Shown: positions 23,665-33,000, counted from the first letter of the stretch. The stretch: DNA of 64,000 nucleotides from an uncultured Eubacteriales bacterium (GCA_934467415.1 CAKSLQ010000012.1:23924-87923), one strand, 5' to 3'. Translations and numbers: made by a program. Notes: generated from the sequence alone by a model not told the origin.

Positions 23665-24501
23665 ATGGCGACAAGAATCAAGCAGGTGGAGATCGCTGCG
23701 GGGGACTATATGCGCGTGCATTGGTTCCCGGCGCGGAACTACCATCGCGGCAGACGGACAAAGCAGTTTCGGCCGTCGTCGGCCGCGCAGGAAAAGTACA
23801 ACCAGAAGCGGCGCGAGCTGCATCTGCGGGATCTGCTGCACGCGAACTTCACCGACCTTGACTTCGCGCTCCGCCTCTCCTACGACGGCGAAAGCCCGGA
23901 CATCGAGGGGGCGCAGGGCTGCCTCCGGCGCTTTCTGCGCCGCCTGAAGCGCGCGTACAAGCGGGCGGGCGTGGAATTAAAGTACATATATTGCACCGAG
24001 CGCGGCAAGCACGGCGGCCGCGTGCATCATCACCTTGTTGTCAACGCTTGCCCGGCGCTGACCGACAATCCCTACTTCTTCCGCCGCATGTGGAACAACG
24101 GCGGGCTGCCGGGCAAGAGCTATGTCTACGCGGCGCCGCTGGAATTTGCCTGCGGCAAGGACGGCGACTACGAGGACGGCGGGCTGACGGGCCTGTCAAA
24201 GTACATCATCTACGACAAGCAAAAGGAGACGGACAAGCAGTACAGCCGCAGCCGCAACCTGGTCGAGCCGCAGGTGCGCGAAAGCATCGGCGCGATCTCA
24301 CGCGCGGCGGTAGACCGTATCGTCGAGACGGGAGATCTCACGGGCCTTGCCGACCGCTACCCGGACTACGACATTTACAAGACGCAGATCGACAGTTTCG
24401 ACGCGGCCGACCCGGGCGCGCCGCCGATGTCCGGCACGTTTGTGACGGTCTTTTTATGCCGCAAAGCCATGACCTATAACATCACGGGAGGCAGAAGATG
24501 A
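23665..24501 (+). CDS. HUH-endonuclease Rep-like replication protein
   Basis: This 278-residue protein resembles rolling-circle initiators of the ORF2/G2P group. The metal-binding HUH-type motif is GGRVHHHLVVN near residue 120. Around residue 185 GLSKYIIYDKQKETDKQYSRSRNLVEP matches the pattern KYxxK...ryxxSrnL..P in such Reps, with candidate catalytic tyrosines. It should nick DNA at an origin. No helicase, primase or DnaC-like gene is visible in the prophage, so this may be its main replication protein. The ATG is preceded by AGGAGGT. Confidence 0.8.
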   Translation: MATRIKQVEIAAGDYMRVHWFPARNYHRGRRTKQFRPSSAAQEKYNQKRRELHLRDLLHANFTDLDFALRLSYDGESPDIEGAQGCLRRFLRRLKRAYKRAGVELKYIYCTERGKHGGRVHHHLVVNACPALTDNPYFFRRMWNNGGLPGKSYVYAAPLEFACGKDGDYEDGGLTGLSKYIIYDKQKETDKQYSRSRNLVEPQVRESIGAISRAAVDRIVETGDLTGLADRYPDYDIYKTQIDSFDAADPGAPPMSGTFVTVFLCRKAMTYNITGGRR

Positions 24502-24779
24502 AGACGCAGAAGAAGATGCGCAGCCTGAAGATGGGCTATGCCAAGCAGCAGATGATCTACCGCACCTGCCGCCGCTATGATGCACAGCCGCCGGCGGTGC
24601 AGGAAAAGATCGAACGGCTGTGCTACACGGTGACGCACGGCGATCGGCAGAAATACCGTGCGCTGTTTGCCGTGGTGACGAGCGGCAAGTCGATCCGCCA
24701 CATCGCGCTGGAGCATTATTACTCGGAGCGGCTGCTCTACGATCTGCGCCGCGCATTCTACGAGGCGTGGAGCGGTTAA
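24498..24779 (+). CDS. Phage HTH protein, possible late-gene regulator
   Basis: This 93-residue basic protein (MKTQKKMRSLKMGYAKQQMIYRTCRRYD) ends with a predicted HTH (SGKSIRHIALEHYYSERLLYDLRRAFYEAW). It has the size and position, just before terminase, of ArpU/RinA-type late regulators in Firmicutes phages; that role is inferred. It overlaps rep by four bases (ATGA). Confidence 0.7.
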   Translation: MKTQKKMRSLKMGYAKQQMIYRTCRRYDAQPPAVQEKIERLCYTVTHGDRQKYRALFAVVTSGKSIRHIALEHYYSERLLYDLRRAFYEAWSG

Positions 24780-24787
24780 CACGGTGC

Positions 24788-24842
24788 GCAGACACCTCAT
24801 CCACCGCAAGCGGTCCCCCTTCCCCCACTGGGGAAGGCTTAT
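24788..24842. repeat. Interspersed repeat between early and late genes
   Basis: The element runs from GACACCTCATCCACCGCAAG to CTTCCCCCACTGGGGAAGGC, the same family as the in-gene copy at 22942-23034. Confidence 0.75.
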
Positions 24843-24885
24843 TAGATTGTGTGCCGATTTGGCGTCTCTCAAAATTTAACCGCGG

Positions 24886-24919
24886 AAAAGCCCGGAAGCC
24901 TTGTGTTTACGGGCTTTTT
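24886..24919 (+). terminator. Terminator of the early region
   Basis: AAAAGCCCG and CGGGCTTTTT form the stem around GAAGCCTTGTGTTTA. It separates the early genes from the terminase operon. The remaining bases up to 25013 hold only a weak TATAGT box (24960-24965). Confidence 0.75.
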
Positions 24920-25013
24920 CGGCGTCCCGAAAGTGTGCGATAACGGAAAGAAATTTGTGCTATAGTGGATATAGACGAGGTGACAGAGCGGTCACGGGAG
25001 AGGGGCGGGAAAA

Positions 25014-25520
25014 TTGAAAGAAAGGAAATTCCGAAGCGCTGCAGAGTTTGCTGCGCTGTGCGATGACTATTTTAAGTCTATCAGCGCGGTGGTTCCGGTC
25101 GAGCGCGAAGAATGGGAAAAGGGCGCGGACGGAAAGTGGATCAAGCGCACGGTTCCGGTCACGGCGCGAAGCGGATGCCCGATGACCAAGCTCGAATGGT
25201 TCACGCCGCCGACTGTTGGCGGGCTGTGTGCGCATCTCGGGATTTCCCGCCATACATTCTCCGCGCTTGCAAAAAGCGCGAGGTTTGCCGATGCTGCGGC
25301 AGCCGCACGCGCTGTCATCACGACCTACCTCGAGGAGCGCATCAGCGATCCGGAGGCGCGGAACATCAAAGGGGTGCAGCTCTCGCTGGAGACGCTGACG
25401 GCGGCGGCGCAGAAGGACGAGGCGGCACAGGCGTCGCCGATGACCAATGCGGAGCGCGCCGAGCTGCTGCGCGAAATGATCGAAAATGGCTTTATCGACG
25501 CGGACGAAAGCGGCGCTTGA
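25014..25520 (+). CDS. terS: Terminase small subunit
   Basis: This 168-residue DNA-recognition subunit of the packaging motor contains a central HTH (TVGGLCAHLGISRHTFSALAKSARF) and a C-terminal segment (SDPEARNIKGVQLSLETL) typical of phage small terminases. The start is a TTG at 25014 behind GGGAGAGGGGCGGG. It overlaps terL by 35 bp. It should bind the pac or cos site. Confidence 0.85.
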   Translation: MKERKFRSAAEFAALCDDYFKSISAVVPVEREEWEKGADGKWIKRTVPVTARSGCPMTKLEWFTPPTVGGLCAHLGISRHTFSALAKSARFADAAAAARAVITTYLEERISDPEARNIKGVQLSLETLTAAAQKDEAAQASPMTNAERAELLREMIENGFIDADESGA

Positions 25521-26976
25521 CAACGCGCTTGCCTGGTACAAGTCTCTGCGCGACACCTCCAACACGGCGTTTCTGTCGCTCTACAACGACCGACACCGCT
25601 ATCTCGTGCTCAAGGGCGGCGCGGGCAGCGGCAAAAGCAACTTTGCGGCGCATAAGGTCCTGGATCGCTGCATGCGCGAGGGCGGACACCGCTTTCTCTG
25701 CTGCCGCAAGGTCAAAGAGGACATCCGCAAGAGCATTTTTGAGCAGCTGCTTGCCCTGGCGGCACAGTATTATCCGGGTATGCCGATCGAGGCGAACCGC
25801 ACGAACTTTGACATCCGCTTTCCCTCAGGCAGCGTGATTTACTGCGTGGGGCTGAACGATGTTTCGCGCCTGAAATCCATCTACGAGATCACGGACATCT
25901 GGATCGAGGAAGCGACCGAAATCAGCGAGAGCGACTTCGGGCAGCTGGACATCCGTATGCGCGGCAAGTCGCCGCACTACCGGCAGATGATCCTGACCTT
26001 TAACCCGGTTTCGGTCACGCACTGGCTGAAAAAGCGATTCTTCGACGCGCCGGATGCGCGCTGCCGCGTGCACGAGAGCAGCTATAAGGACAACCGCTAT
26101 CTGGACGCCGAGGACATCCTGACGCTGGAACAATTCCGGGAAACAGACCCGTATTATTACGAAGTTTACTGCCTCGGGCACTGGGGCTCGACCTACAGAA
26201 GCATTTTCCCGACCGACAAGGTGATTGCCAGACGGGACGCCGCGCCGAAGCCGCTGCGCATCGGTCTCTTCGAGGGCGGCAGATTCCGCTGTGCGGCAGA
26301 CGGTTTTATCAAAATCTACGCAGAGCCGCGCGCGGGACGCCCGTATGTTTGCGGCGCGGACACTGCCGGAGAGGGCAGCGACTTTTTCGCGGCGCACGTC
26401 ATCGACAATGTGACGGGCGAGCAGGTTGCCGTGCTGCACGGGCGGATGGACGAGACGGCGTTCCCCGGACAGCTCGCCGCGCTCGGGCGCATGTACAATG
26501 ACGCGCTTGTTGCCGTGGAGTGCAACTTCTCGACCTACACGGCCCATGAACTGGATCGCATCGGCTACAAGCATCAATACATCCGCGAGAGCTTTGACAG
26601 CTACAGCGGCAGCTACAAAAAAGCCTACGGCTTTGTAACGACAAAAATCACGCGCCCGGTGATCCTCGGCGATCTCTTGCGCATTTTTTCGGAGAATCCG
26701 GCGCTTGTGAACGACACCGACACGCTGGAGGAGTTTCTGACCTTTATCCGCAACGACAAGCTGCGCCCGGAGGCGGCGGTTGGCGCGCACGACGACCTGG
26801 TGCTGTCGCTGGCGATCGCCTACCACGCGCGGGAGCAGCAATCGCGCGAGGATGAGACCACGCTTGTCGAGTGGACGCACTCCATGTGGGAGGACTACCG
26901 CGCGGCACGGAGCGACATCAAGGCGGAGCTGATACAAAAATGGGGCAAACCGAAGCCCGAAAGGAAACGCAGATGA
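25486..26976 (+). CDS. terL: Terminase large subunit
   Basis: This 496-residue packaging ATPase and nuclease has Walker A GGAGSGKS near residue 45, Walker B IWIEEATE near residue 135, and motif III TFNPVS. The C-terminal RNase H-like nuclease has acidic residues in CGADTAGEG, VAVECN and HDDLVLS. The length is normal for the family. It pumps DNA into the prohead through the portal encoded next. Confidence 0.95.
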   Translation: MALSTRTKAALDNALAWYKSLRDTSNTAFLSLYNDRHRYLVLKGGAGSGKSNFAAHKVLDRCMREGGHRFLCCRKVKEDIRKSIFEQLLALAAQYYPGMPIEANRTNFDIRFPSGSVIYCVGLNDVSRLKSIYEITDIWIEEATEISESDFGQLDIRMRGKSPHYRQMILTFNPVSVTHWLKKRFFDAPDARCRVHESSYKDNRYLDAEDILTLEQFRETDPYYYEVYCLGHWGSTYRSIFPTDKVIARRDAAPKPLRIGLFEGGRFRCAADGFIKIYAEPRAGRPYVCGADTAGEGSDFFAAHVIDNVTGEQVAVLHGRMDETAFPGQLAALGRMYNDALVAVECNFSTYTAHELDRIGYKHQYIRESFDSYSGSYKKAYGFVTTKITRPVILGDLLRIFSENPALVNDTDTLEEFLTFIRNDKLRPEAAVGAHDDLVLSLAIAYHAREQQSREDETTLVEWTHSMWEDYRAARSDIKAELIQKWGKPKPERKRR

Positions 26977-28886
26977 ACGAAGAAAGACTGCATCACTGGC
27001 AAAACGTATTTTCCCGCGACAAGGCGGCACAGAGCGAGGAACGCGAGCTGTTTGTACACCGCGAAGCGCTCTACCGCGGCCTGCGCGATGTGACAGTCGT
27101 CTCGGATGCGGCTGACGCCGCCGATGAGACGCCGCATATCTACAACATCATCGCCGAACTGATCGAAAGTCAGGTGGATGCATCTATTTACCCGGTGAAG
27201 GTGACGGCGACAAAGCGCGGAAACGAGGCAAAGGCACGCAAGATCGAGCATCGCATCAACGACATCGTCACACGGCTGGCGACGCCCGAGATGATCGACC
27301 TCGCCGAGCGCGGCGTCCCCTTACAGGGCGGATGCTACTGGCAGCCGGAATGGGACAACTCGGCGCAGTCGCACTACACGCACGGCGGTGTGGTGCTGTC
27401 CTACCGGCATGTGCAGAACGTGATCCCGCAGGCGGGTGCGAACGACATCGACGAGATGGATCATATCTTCCTGGAGCTGGGACAATCGAAAGAAACAGTC
27501 AGACGCATGTACGGCGCGGACGTATCGGAGGAAGCCGAGGACGAACCCGCCGCGCGCAGCGCCTTCGGCGAAAGCGAGCCTGCCGAGGATTTTGTCACGG
27601 TGCGCATCTGCTATTATAGGAACGCGGACGGCGGCATCGGAAAGTTTGTATGGTGCGGTGACCGCGTGCTGTATGATGTGGAGGACTTTGAGGCGCGGCA
27701 TCTGCGCGTATGCGCGGACTGCGGCGCGCCGGAACCGCCGGACGGCGAGGGGGAAAACCGGGAAGACGCCGCGGAGAATCCGCTTTTCGCCCTGTTTTCG
27801 GGCAGAAAGAAAGCAAAAGGCAAGACATGCCCCGCGTGCGGCGGGAACAGGTGGCGCGATGAAGTGGCGGAGGAAGAGACGCTGCTTTACGACATCGCGT
27901 TGCCGGACGGCAGCGTGATTCCGGCCCGCCATGCAGACGGCACGCCCGAAAAGATTCCCTATTACAAGCCGCGAATACTGCCGATCGTGCTGCAAAAGTC
28001 GATTTCCGCGCCGAATCAGCTGCTCGGCGTGTCCGATGCAGATCTGATCGAGGACCAGCAGGCCAGCATCAATCTGTGCGAACGCGAAATTCTCAAGCGC
28101 TTGCAGAAATTCGGTGCGCTGCTCTCCCTGCCGGACGAGGCGGAGATCGAGGCGGACGGCGGCCTGAACGTTGTGCGCCTGGAAAACCCGGCGAAGGCGG
28201 ATATGGTGCGCCTGCAGGACTTGCAGCTAAACATCTCACAGCATCTGACCATGAAAAACGCGATCTACGAAGAAGCGAAGAACCTGGTCGGCATCACGGA
28301 CAGTTATCTCGGGCGCTATGATTCCTCCGCGAAAAGCGGCATTGCCAAGCAGACCTCGGCGGCGCAAGCCGCCGGGCGGCTTGCATCCAAACGCATGATG
28401 AAGGCGGCCGCATGGGCGCGCATCTATGAGTTGATTTTCAAACTGCTGCTTGCCTATGATGACGACGAGCACGACGTGCTCTACCGCGACGACGAGGGCA
28501 ACGAGCAGTACGAGACGTGGAGCCGCTACGAGTTTTTGACGCGGGACGCGGACGGCGCATGGTGCTGGGATGACGACTATCTCTTTGCCTGCGACAGCTC
28601 GCTAAGCCTGATGAGCGACCGGGCGGAACTGTGGCAGCAGGTGCTTGCCGACTACCAGTCCGGCGCATACGGCAATCCGGGAGACCCTGCCGCGCTGATC
28701 CATCTCTGGAAGATGCGCGAGGAACTGCACTACCCGCTCGCCGGGCAGACACGCCGCTACCTCGAGGCCAAGCAGCGCGAGGCGGAAGAAGCAGCGGCGG
28801 CACAGGCGCGCGCGGCAGCGGTCGGCATGATGCCGGAAACGGACAATACATCAGTCGTGGGCGGCGATGGCAGCCCCGTGATCTGA
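26973..28886 (+). CDS. Portal protein
   Basis: This 637-residue portal starts at an ATG overlapping the terL stop. It is larger than siphovirus portals and closer to podovirus-type ones. The conserved central part includes LLGVSDADLIEDQQASINLCEREILKRLQ and SGIAKQTSAAQAAGRLASKRMMK. A zinc-ribbon-like insertion (CADCGAPEPP ... CPACGGNRW, about residues 245-290) is present. The C-terminus is Ala/Glu-rich. It forms the ring at one capsid vertex. Confidence 0.88.
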   Translation: MNEERLHHWQNVFSRDKAAQSEERELFVHREALYRGLRDVTVVSDAADAADETPHIYNIIAELIESQVDASIYPVKVTATKRGNEAKARKIEHRINDIVTRLATPEMIDLAERGVPLQGGCYWQPEWDNSAQSHYTHGGVVLSYRHVQNVIPQAGANDIDEMDHIFLELGQSKETVRRMYGADVSEEAEDEPAARSAFGESEPAEDFVTVRICYYRNADGGIGKFVWCGDRVLYDVEDFEARHLRVCADCGAPEPPDGEGENREDAAENPLFALFSGRKKAKGKTCPACGGNRWRDEVAEEETLLYDIALPDGSVIPARHADGTPEKIPYYKPRILPIVLQKSISAPNQLLGVSDADLIEDQQASINLCEREILKRLQKFGALLSLPDEAEIEADGGLNVVRLENPAKADMVRLQDLQLNISQHLTMKNAIYEEAKNLVGITDSYLGRYDSSAKSGIAKQTSAAQAAGRLASKRMMKAAAWARIYELIFKLLLAYDDDEHDVLYRDDEGNEQYETWSRYEFLTRDADGAWCWDDDYLFACDSSLSLMSDRAELWQQVLADYQSGAYGNPGDPAALIHLWKMREELHYPLAGQTRRYLEAKQREAEEAAAAQARAAAVGMMPETDNTSVVGGDGSPVI

Positions 28887-28916
28887 TAGATAATCGAACG
28901 GAAAGGAGAATACAGC

Positions 28917-29075
28917 ATGAGCAACACGAAGAAGCCTACATATGCGGGCAGAATCGAAAACGGCGGCGCACAGGTGGTGAAAGCGCCTTTTGCGAATGAC
29001 CGCAAGCCGCAGAGCAAGGTCATCCGCGGCACAGACCTCCGCACCGGCGGAAATTCCGGCAAGAAAAACAAGTAA
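28917..29075 (+). CDS. Small basic phage protein
   Basis: This 52-residue protein (MSNTKKPTYAGRIENGGAQV) has a basic, Gly/Lys-rich tail and AAAGGAG upstream. It lies between portal and scaffold. The role is unknown; a minor head component is possible. Confidence 0.7.
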   Translation: MSNTKKPTYAGRIENGGAQVVKAPFANDRKPQSKVIRGTDLRTGGNSGKKNK

Positions 29076-29086
29076 GGAGAAGCAGA

Positions 29087-30022
29087 ATGCCTATTTTTAA
29101 CGCAAACGGCGAAGAAATCAAAGTGACGGCTCCCGCGGGAGCAGGCGAAAACGCGCAGGAGGTCGCCGAACCTGCCGAAGACAGCACGCATGATACGGAA
29201 CATTCTTCGGTCGCCGAGAAATCGCCGGACGAGGACACGACGGCGGATGACACATCCGCAGGCGAAAACACGCAGGAGGTCGCCGCCCCTGCCGCAAGTG
29301 ACGATGCCGAAAGTGGGCAGATGCCGGACACAGCGGCACAGAGCCGCGCGGAGAGGGGCAAGCAAGCCGCCGCGCGCCGTGCCCGCGAGATGGACACGGC
29401 AAAAACGGACGCGCAGCGCGAAATGCTTGCCGCGCTTGACCTGACCGACCCCGCAACCGGCAAAAAAGTGACGACGCCGGAGGAATTCCGCGCCTATATC
29501 ACGCACCGGGACGCGGGCCGAACGGACGAACAGCTGCGGCGCGCCGGCGTGGATCCGGATGCGATCCGCGAGGCGATCGCCGGAGACCCGATGGTGAAAG
29601 CCACCGAGGACGCCATCGCGGCGGCGGAAAATGCCGAGGCGGAAGCCAATCGCCGCGCGGAAAGCCTATCGCTGGATGCGGCGATCGCCGAGGTCACAAG
29701 GCTGAACCCGGACATCAGGTCCTTTGATGACCTGTACGCGCTGCCCGAATACGGTGACATCAAGAAGCTGGTCGGCGCCGGATATTCCTTCGGCCGCGCC
29801 TACGAGATGGCGACGGTTGACCGCGCGCGGCAGGGGGCAAAGCAGGCGGCTTACAATGCGGTTGCATCCAAGGCGCACATGACAAAGACATCCGGCTCTG
29901 TCGGTGATGCCTACACCATCAGCGACAGGCAGCTCGAAAACTACAGGCAGCTGCACCCGAACGCGACCCGCGCGGAGGCGGTTGCCGCATTCAAAAAATA
30001 TCAACCGAAGAAAGGAAAGTAA
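29087..30022 (+). CDS. Capsid scaffolding protein
   Basis: This 311-residue, highly acidic and Ala/Glu-rich protein sits directly before the decoration and capsid genes, the usual place of scaffold. The N-terminal ~90 residues are disordered and contain a duplicated segment (AGENAQEVAEPA, then AGENTQEVAAPA). Helical coiled-coil regions follow (ATEDAIAAAENAEAEANRRAESL), and a basic tail (AAFKKYQPKKGK) could bind the capsid protein. It should be released or degraded on maturation. Confidence 0.75.
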   Translation: MPIFNANGEEIKVTAPAGAGENAQEVAEPAEDSTHDTEHSSVAEKSPDEDTTADDTSAGENTQEVAAPAASDDAESGQMPDTAAQSRAERGKQAAARRAREMDTAKTDAQREMLAALDLTDPATGKKVTTPEEFRAYITHRDAGRTDEQLRRAGVDPDAIREAIAGDPMVKATEDAIAAAENAEAEANRRAESLSLDAAIAEVTRLNPDIRSFDDLYALPEYGDIKKLVGAGYSFGRAYEMATVDRARQGAKQAAYNAVASKAHMTKTSGSVGDAYTISDRQLENYRQLHPNATRAEAVAAFKKYQPKKGK

Positions 30023-30023
30023 C

Positions 30024-30422
30024 ATGTACATTTTTCAGAAGGCGCACGGTGCGCTGACCTATCTGCCGCTCCTCGCGAGCAAGGCGGTCAAGGTCGGCAC
30101 GGCGCTCAAAATGAGCGCGAGCGGCGGTCTCGACCTTTGTGGTGCGACCGACAAGCCGCGCTATATCAGCAACATCGAAACAACCGGCGACGGCAGTCTG
30201 ATCCCTGTCAGCGAGATCACGGAGGACACGGTGCTGATCGCGCCGCTGGGCGCTGCCGCATCGACCATCGGCATCGGCAAAAAGTTCAAGCTGCATACGG
30301 ATGCGGCATCCGTCGGTGCCGCTGCGGGCGGCTGTCTGGAGGTCGCGTCGTTTGACGGCAAGGCGGTCGGTGATCTCGTCATCTTCCGCGTGGTGGATGC
30401 AGATCCTACGACCTCGTCGTAA
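30024..30422 (+). CDS. Head decoration-like protein
   Basis: This 132-residue, beta-rich protein (LLASKAVKVGTALKMSASGGLDLCGATDKPRYIS) has the look of small capsid-stabilising proteins and lies between scaffold and capsid genes. The assignment rests on pattern and position. Confidence 0.65.
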   Translation: MYIFQKAHGALTYLPLLASKAVKVGTALKMSASGGLDLCGATDKPRYISNIETTGDGSLIPVSEITEDTVLIAPLGAAASTIGIGKKFKLHTDAASVGAAAGGCLEVASFDGKAVGDLVIFRVVDADPTTSS

Positions 30423-30443
30423 TTTGAAGGGAGTGAACAAAAC

Positions 30444-31454
30444 ATGGTGAATATCACAATTTCGGAAGCAAGCGGCCAGTTTAAGCAGCTGTACGGCGAC
30501 ATTCAGGTCCCGCTTGCCAGCTTCATCGAGGAGCAGGAGGCGAAGGACAGGGCAAACTGCCTTGCGCTGAAGATCTTTTCAGAGCGTACCTCGACCAACT
30601 TCGCGGAGGGCTACGGCGGCCTGACCGCGGCGGGCGAGATGCAGCCCGTCGGAGAGGGCGGCAATCCCCCTGCGAACAGCTTTGCACAGCGCGAGCTGAA
30701 GATCATCGAAAACGAGACCTGGAAGAGCCGGATGCAGATCACGCGCGAGATCATCGACGACGCGCACGGCGACATGAAGCGCATTATCCAGCGCGCCGGC
30801 GCGGCGAAGCTGACGAGCGGCTATTACCGTACGATCGACAACTTTCTGATGGGACTGCTCGGCGCGGCGCTCGGCGGAAAGGACAAGTACACGGTCGGCG
30901 GCCGCGACTATGCCACGACCTGCTACGACGGCAAGTGCGTCTTCTCCAAAACGCACAAGTCGGGCAGCAAGACCTACTGCAACATGTACGCCGACGCCTT
31001 TTCCAAGGATGTACTCGGCAAGCTCTCGACCGTGCAGCAGAACGTCAAGGATGAAAGCGGCGCGGCGCTCGGCATTGCGCCCGACACGATCCTCATCCCC
31101 AACGACTACGCAACGAAGAAGACTGTCTTTGAGGCGATTGGCTCGGAGAAAGACCCCGGCTCGGCCAACAACGGCTTCAACTATCTGTTCGGCCAGTGGA
31201 ACGTCATCATCCACCCGGCCCTCAACTTCCTGATCCCGGCATCGGGGGCCGTGCCGTTTATCCTGCTCGACTCGAAGTACAATGAGCGGAATGACGGCAA
31301 CGTGTTCCAGAACCGTGTTTCGCTTGAGGTCGAGTCGCACGAGGACAAGGACACGAAGAACAACGTGTGGGACGCGTACACGCGTTTCTCCGGCGGCTTC
31401 GTGGACTTCCGCCACATGATCGCGGGCGGCGTTACAGGCGGCGAAACGCTCTGA
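30444..31454 (+). CDS. Major capsid protein
   Basis: This 336-residue protein follows scaffold and decoration genes and carries features of HK97-fold capsids: a helical N-terminal arm, a long spine region (KSRMQITREIIDDAHGDMKRIIQRAG), and a beta-rich end with IPNDYATKKTVFEAIGSEKDPGSANNGFNYLFGQWNVIIHP. AAGGGAGTG precedes the start. A terminator follows. Confidence 0.88.
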   Translation: MVNITISEASGQFKQLYGDIQVPLASFIEEQEAKDRANCLALKIFSERTSTNFAEGYGGLTAAGEMQPVGEGGNPPANSFAQRELKIIENETWKSRMQITREIIDDAHGDMKRIIQRAGAAKLTSGYYRTIDNFLMGLLGAALGGKDKYTVGGRDYATTCYDGKCVFSKTHKSGSKTYCNMYADAFSKDVLGKLSTVQQNVKDESGAALGIAPDTILIPNDYATKKTVFEAIGSEKDPGSANNGFNYLFGQWNVIIHPALNFLIPASGAVPFILLDSKYNERNDGNVFQNRVSLEVESHEDKDTKNNVWDAYTRFSGGFVDFRHMIAGGVTGGETL

Positions 31455-31473
31455 TTTTTCCACGGCGCATCAG

Positions 31474-31511
31474 GCGGCGGAGACGGTTTTTCCGTCCCCG
31501 CCGCATTTTTT
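31474..31511 (+). terminator. Terminator after the capsid gene
   Basis: GCGGCGG-A-GACGG pairs with CCGTC-CCCGCCGC around TTTTT, then ATTTTTTC. Partial termination here would keep capsid transcripts above those of the tail genes. Confidence 0.8.
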
Positions 31512-31523
31512 CAAGGAGGAAGT

Positions 31524-32336
31524 ATGAACGAAATGACATACGCGAAGGTGATCGAGATCGCCGATGCGTATTGCGACAACGAAATGCCGCTCGCCTGGAA
31601 GCTGAACGTCCTCTACAACTTTGAGCTTGAGCTGATGGGCGGCGTGATGCTGCTGTCACAGACGGAGCTCGACCTTGTGGCAGAGCCGACCGCCGACACG
31701 GCGGCGACGCTGATGCTGACGGTCAAGCGTCCGCACGCGGAGATCTACTGGCTGCGGCTGGTCTGTGCGCTGCACGAGGTTAACCGCGAATATGCCGAGC
31801 TTGCCAACATGACCGAGCATTTCAACACGGCGTACACCGTATTTGTGCAGTGGTGGGTAAAGACCTACCACCCGAAGACCGGCGAGGCGGGCTTCAAGGG
31901 GTATTATCTGTCCGCCTACGCGATTGCACAGAAACACGGCTATACCGGCACGGAAGCCGAATGGCTGGCCAGCCTGAAGGGCGACAAGGGAGATACCGGC
32001 GCGGCATTTACCTATGATATGTTCACCGCTGCACAACTTGAAGCGCTCAAGGTCAAAGGCGACAAAGGCGATCCGGGTGCAAAGGGTGACAAGGGAGACC
32101 CCGGCGCCCCCGGAAAGGATGGCACGGACGGCAAGGACGGTGCACCGGGTAAGGACGGCACACCCGGTACACCCGGCGCAGACGGCGCGCCCGGTGCGGA
32201 CGGCGCGCCCGGTGCGGACGGTGCGCCCGGCGCAGACGGTTACACCCCCGTGCGCGGCACCGACTACTGGACGGCGGCCGACATTGCCGAGATCAAGAGC
32301 TATGTCGATACTGCCATCCTCGGGGGTGCATGGTGA
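31524..32336 (+). CDS. Collagen-like fibre or tail-adaptor protein
   Basis: This 270-residue protein has three parts. The N-terminal ~120 residues are helical (virion-attachment candidate). About 120-150 is the motif YAIAQKHGYTGTEAEWLASLKG, often found in phage fibres. The collagen-like Gly-X-Y region follows (KGDKGDPGAKGDKGDPGAPG, then repeated GADGAP), about 25 triplets. The end, GYTPVRGTDYWTAADIAEIKSYV, is a common C-terminal cap. Collagen-like fibres usually trimerise and may bind the host surface. Confidence 0.8.
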   Translation: MNEMTYAKVIEIADAYCDNEMPLAWKLNVLYNFELELMGGVMLLSQTELDLVAEPTADTAATLMLTVKRPHAEIYWLRLVCALHEVNREYAELANMTEHFNTAYTVFVQWWVKTYHPKTGEAGFKGYYLSAYAIAQKHGYTGTEAEWLASLKGDKGDTGAAFTYDMFTAAQLEALKVKGDKGDPGAKGDKGDPGAPGKDGTDGKDGAPGKDGTPGTPGADGAPGADGAPGADGAPGADGYTPVRGTDYWTAADIAEIKSYVDTAILGGAW

Positions 32337-32989
32337 TGAGCATCAACGCAAAAATGACCGCCATCGCCGACGCGATCCGCGCGGTGACCGGCGGCACAGC
32401 CCCGCTCTCTCTCGACGCCATGGCGGCGGCGATCCCCGCCGTCCGCGCCGCGGGCGAAGCGGCTGCGGCCGCCGCCTGCGCGGGGAAGCACTTCGTCGGC
32501 GTTGTCCGCGGCGGCGGCGCGAAGTCGCTGTCGGTGCAGATGCCGTTTGACCCGGACGCGCTCGCCGTGATGGCGGCGGACATGCGCACCGTCGGCGGGC
32601 AGGTCGTTTTCTTCAACTTTCTGCCGCGTTCGGTCAGCCATTATATCGGCCTGTATTGCTACACGGGCGCGGGCAGCACGTCGATATCCTCTTTCGGCAG
32701 TCTGACGCGCGCGAAGCTGGATCAGGCCGTCTATGCGGATGGGGTGTTCACGCTCTCGCTCGCGGACTCCGTCGCCGCCGCATTCGACGCGGACACCGAC
32801 TATATCGTCCTCGCCTCGAAGACCGAGACGCGAACCGACAAGGAAATTCTGACCGATTTTGTCGCAGGGCTGGCCGACACGGGCGGCAGCGTCACGGTCT
32901 CGCAGGCGGCGGTGAACGCCGCCGTCACCGATGCGGAATGGGCAACGCTGATCGCGACGAAGCCGAACCGCACATTTGTATTGAAATAG
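32336..32989 (+). CDS. Phage protein, probably tail or fibre associated
   Basis: This ~217-residue protein begins MSINAKMTAIADAIRAVTGGTAPLSLDAMAAAIPAV, a segment seen at the start of many phage structural proteins in Firmicutes. A beta-rich C-terminal part follows. The ATG at 32336 lies seven bases after GGGGGTG and overlaps the previous stop; an ATG at 32330 is too close to that site. Confidence 0.7.
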   Translation: MSINAKMTAIADAIRAVTGGTAPLSLDAMAAAIPAVRAAGEAAAAAACAGKHFVGVVRGGGAKSLSVQMPFDPDALAVMAADMRTVGGQVVFFNFLPRSVSHYIGLYCYTGAGSTSISSFGSLTRAKLDQAVYADGVFTLSLADSVAAAFDADTDYIVLASKTETRTDKEILTDFVAGLADTGGSVTVSQAAVNAAVTDAEWATLIATKPNRTFVLK

Positions 32990-33000
32990 GAGGAACAGAC

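Noticed and set aside
32050..32240. Short tandem repeats resembling a CRISPR-like array
   Set aside because: They encode Gly-X-Y triplets in frame; there are no unique spacers and no cas genes in the window.
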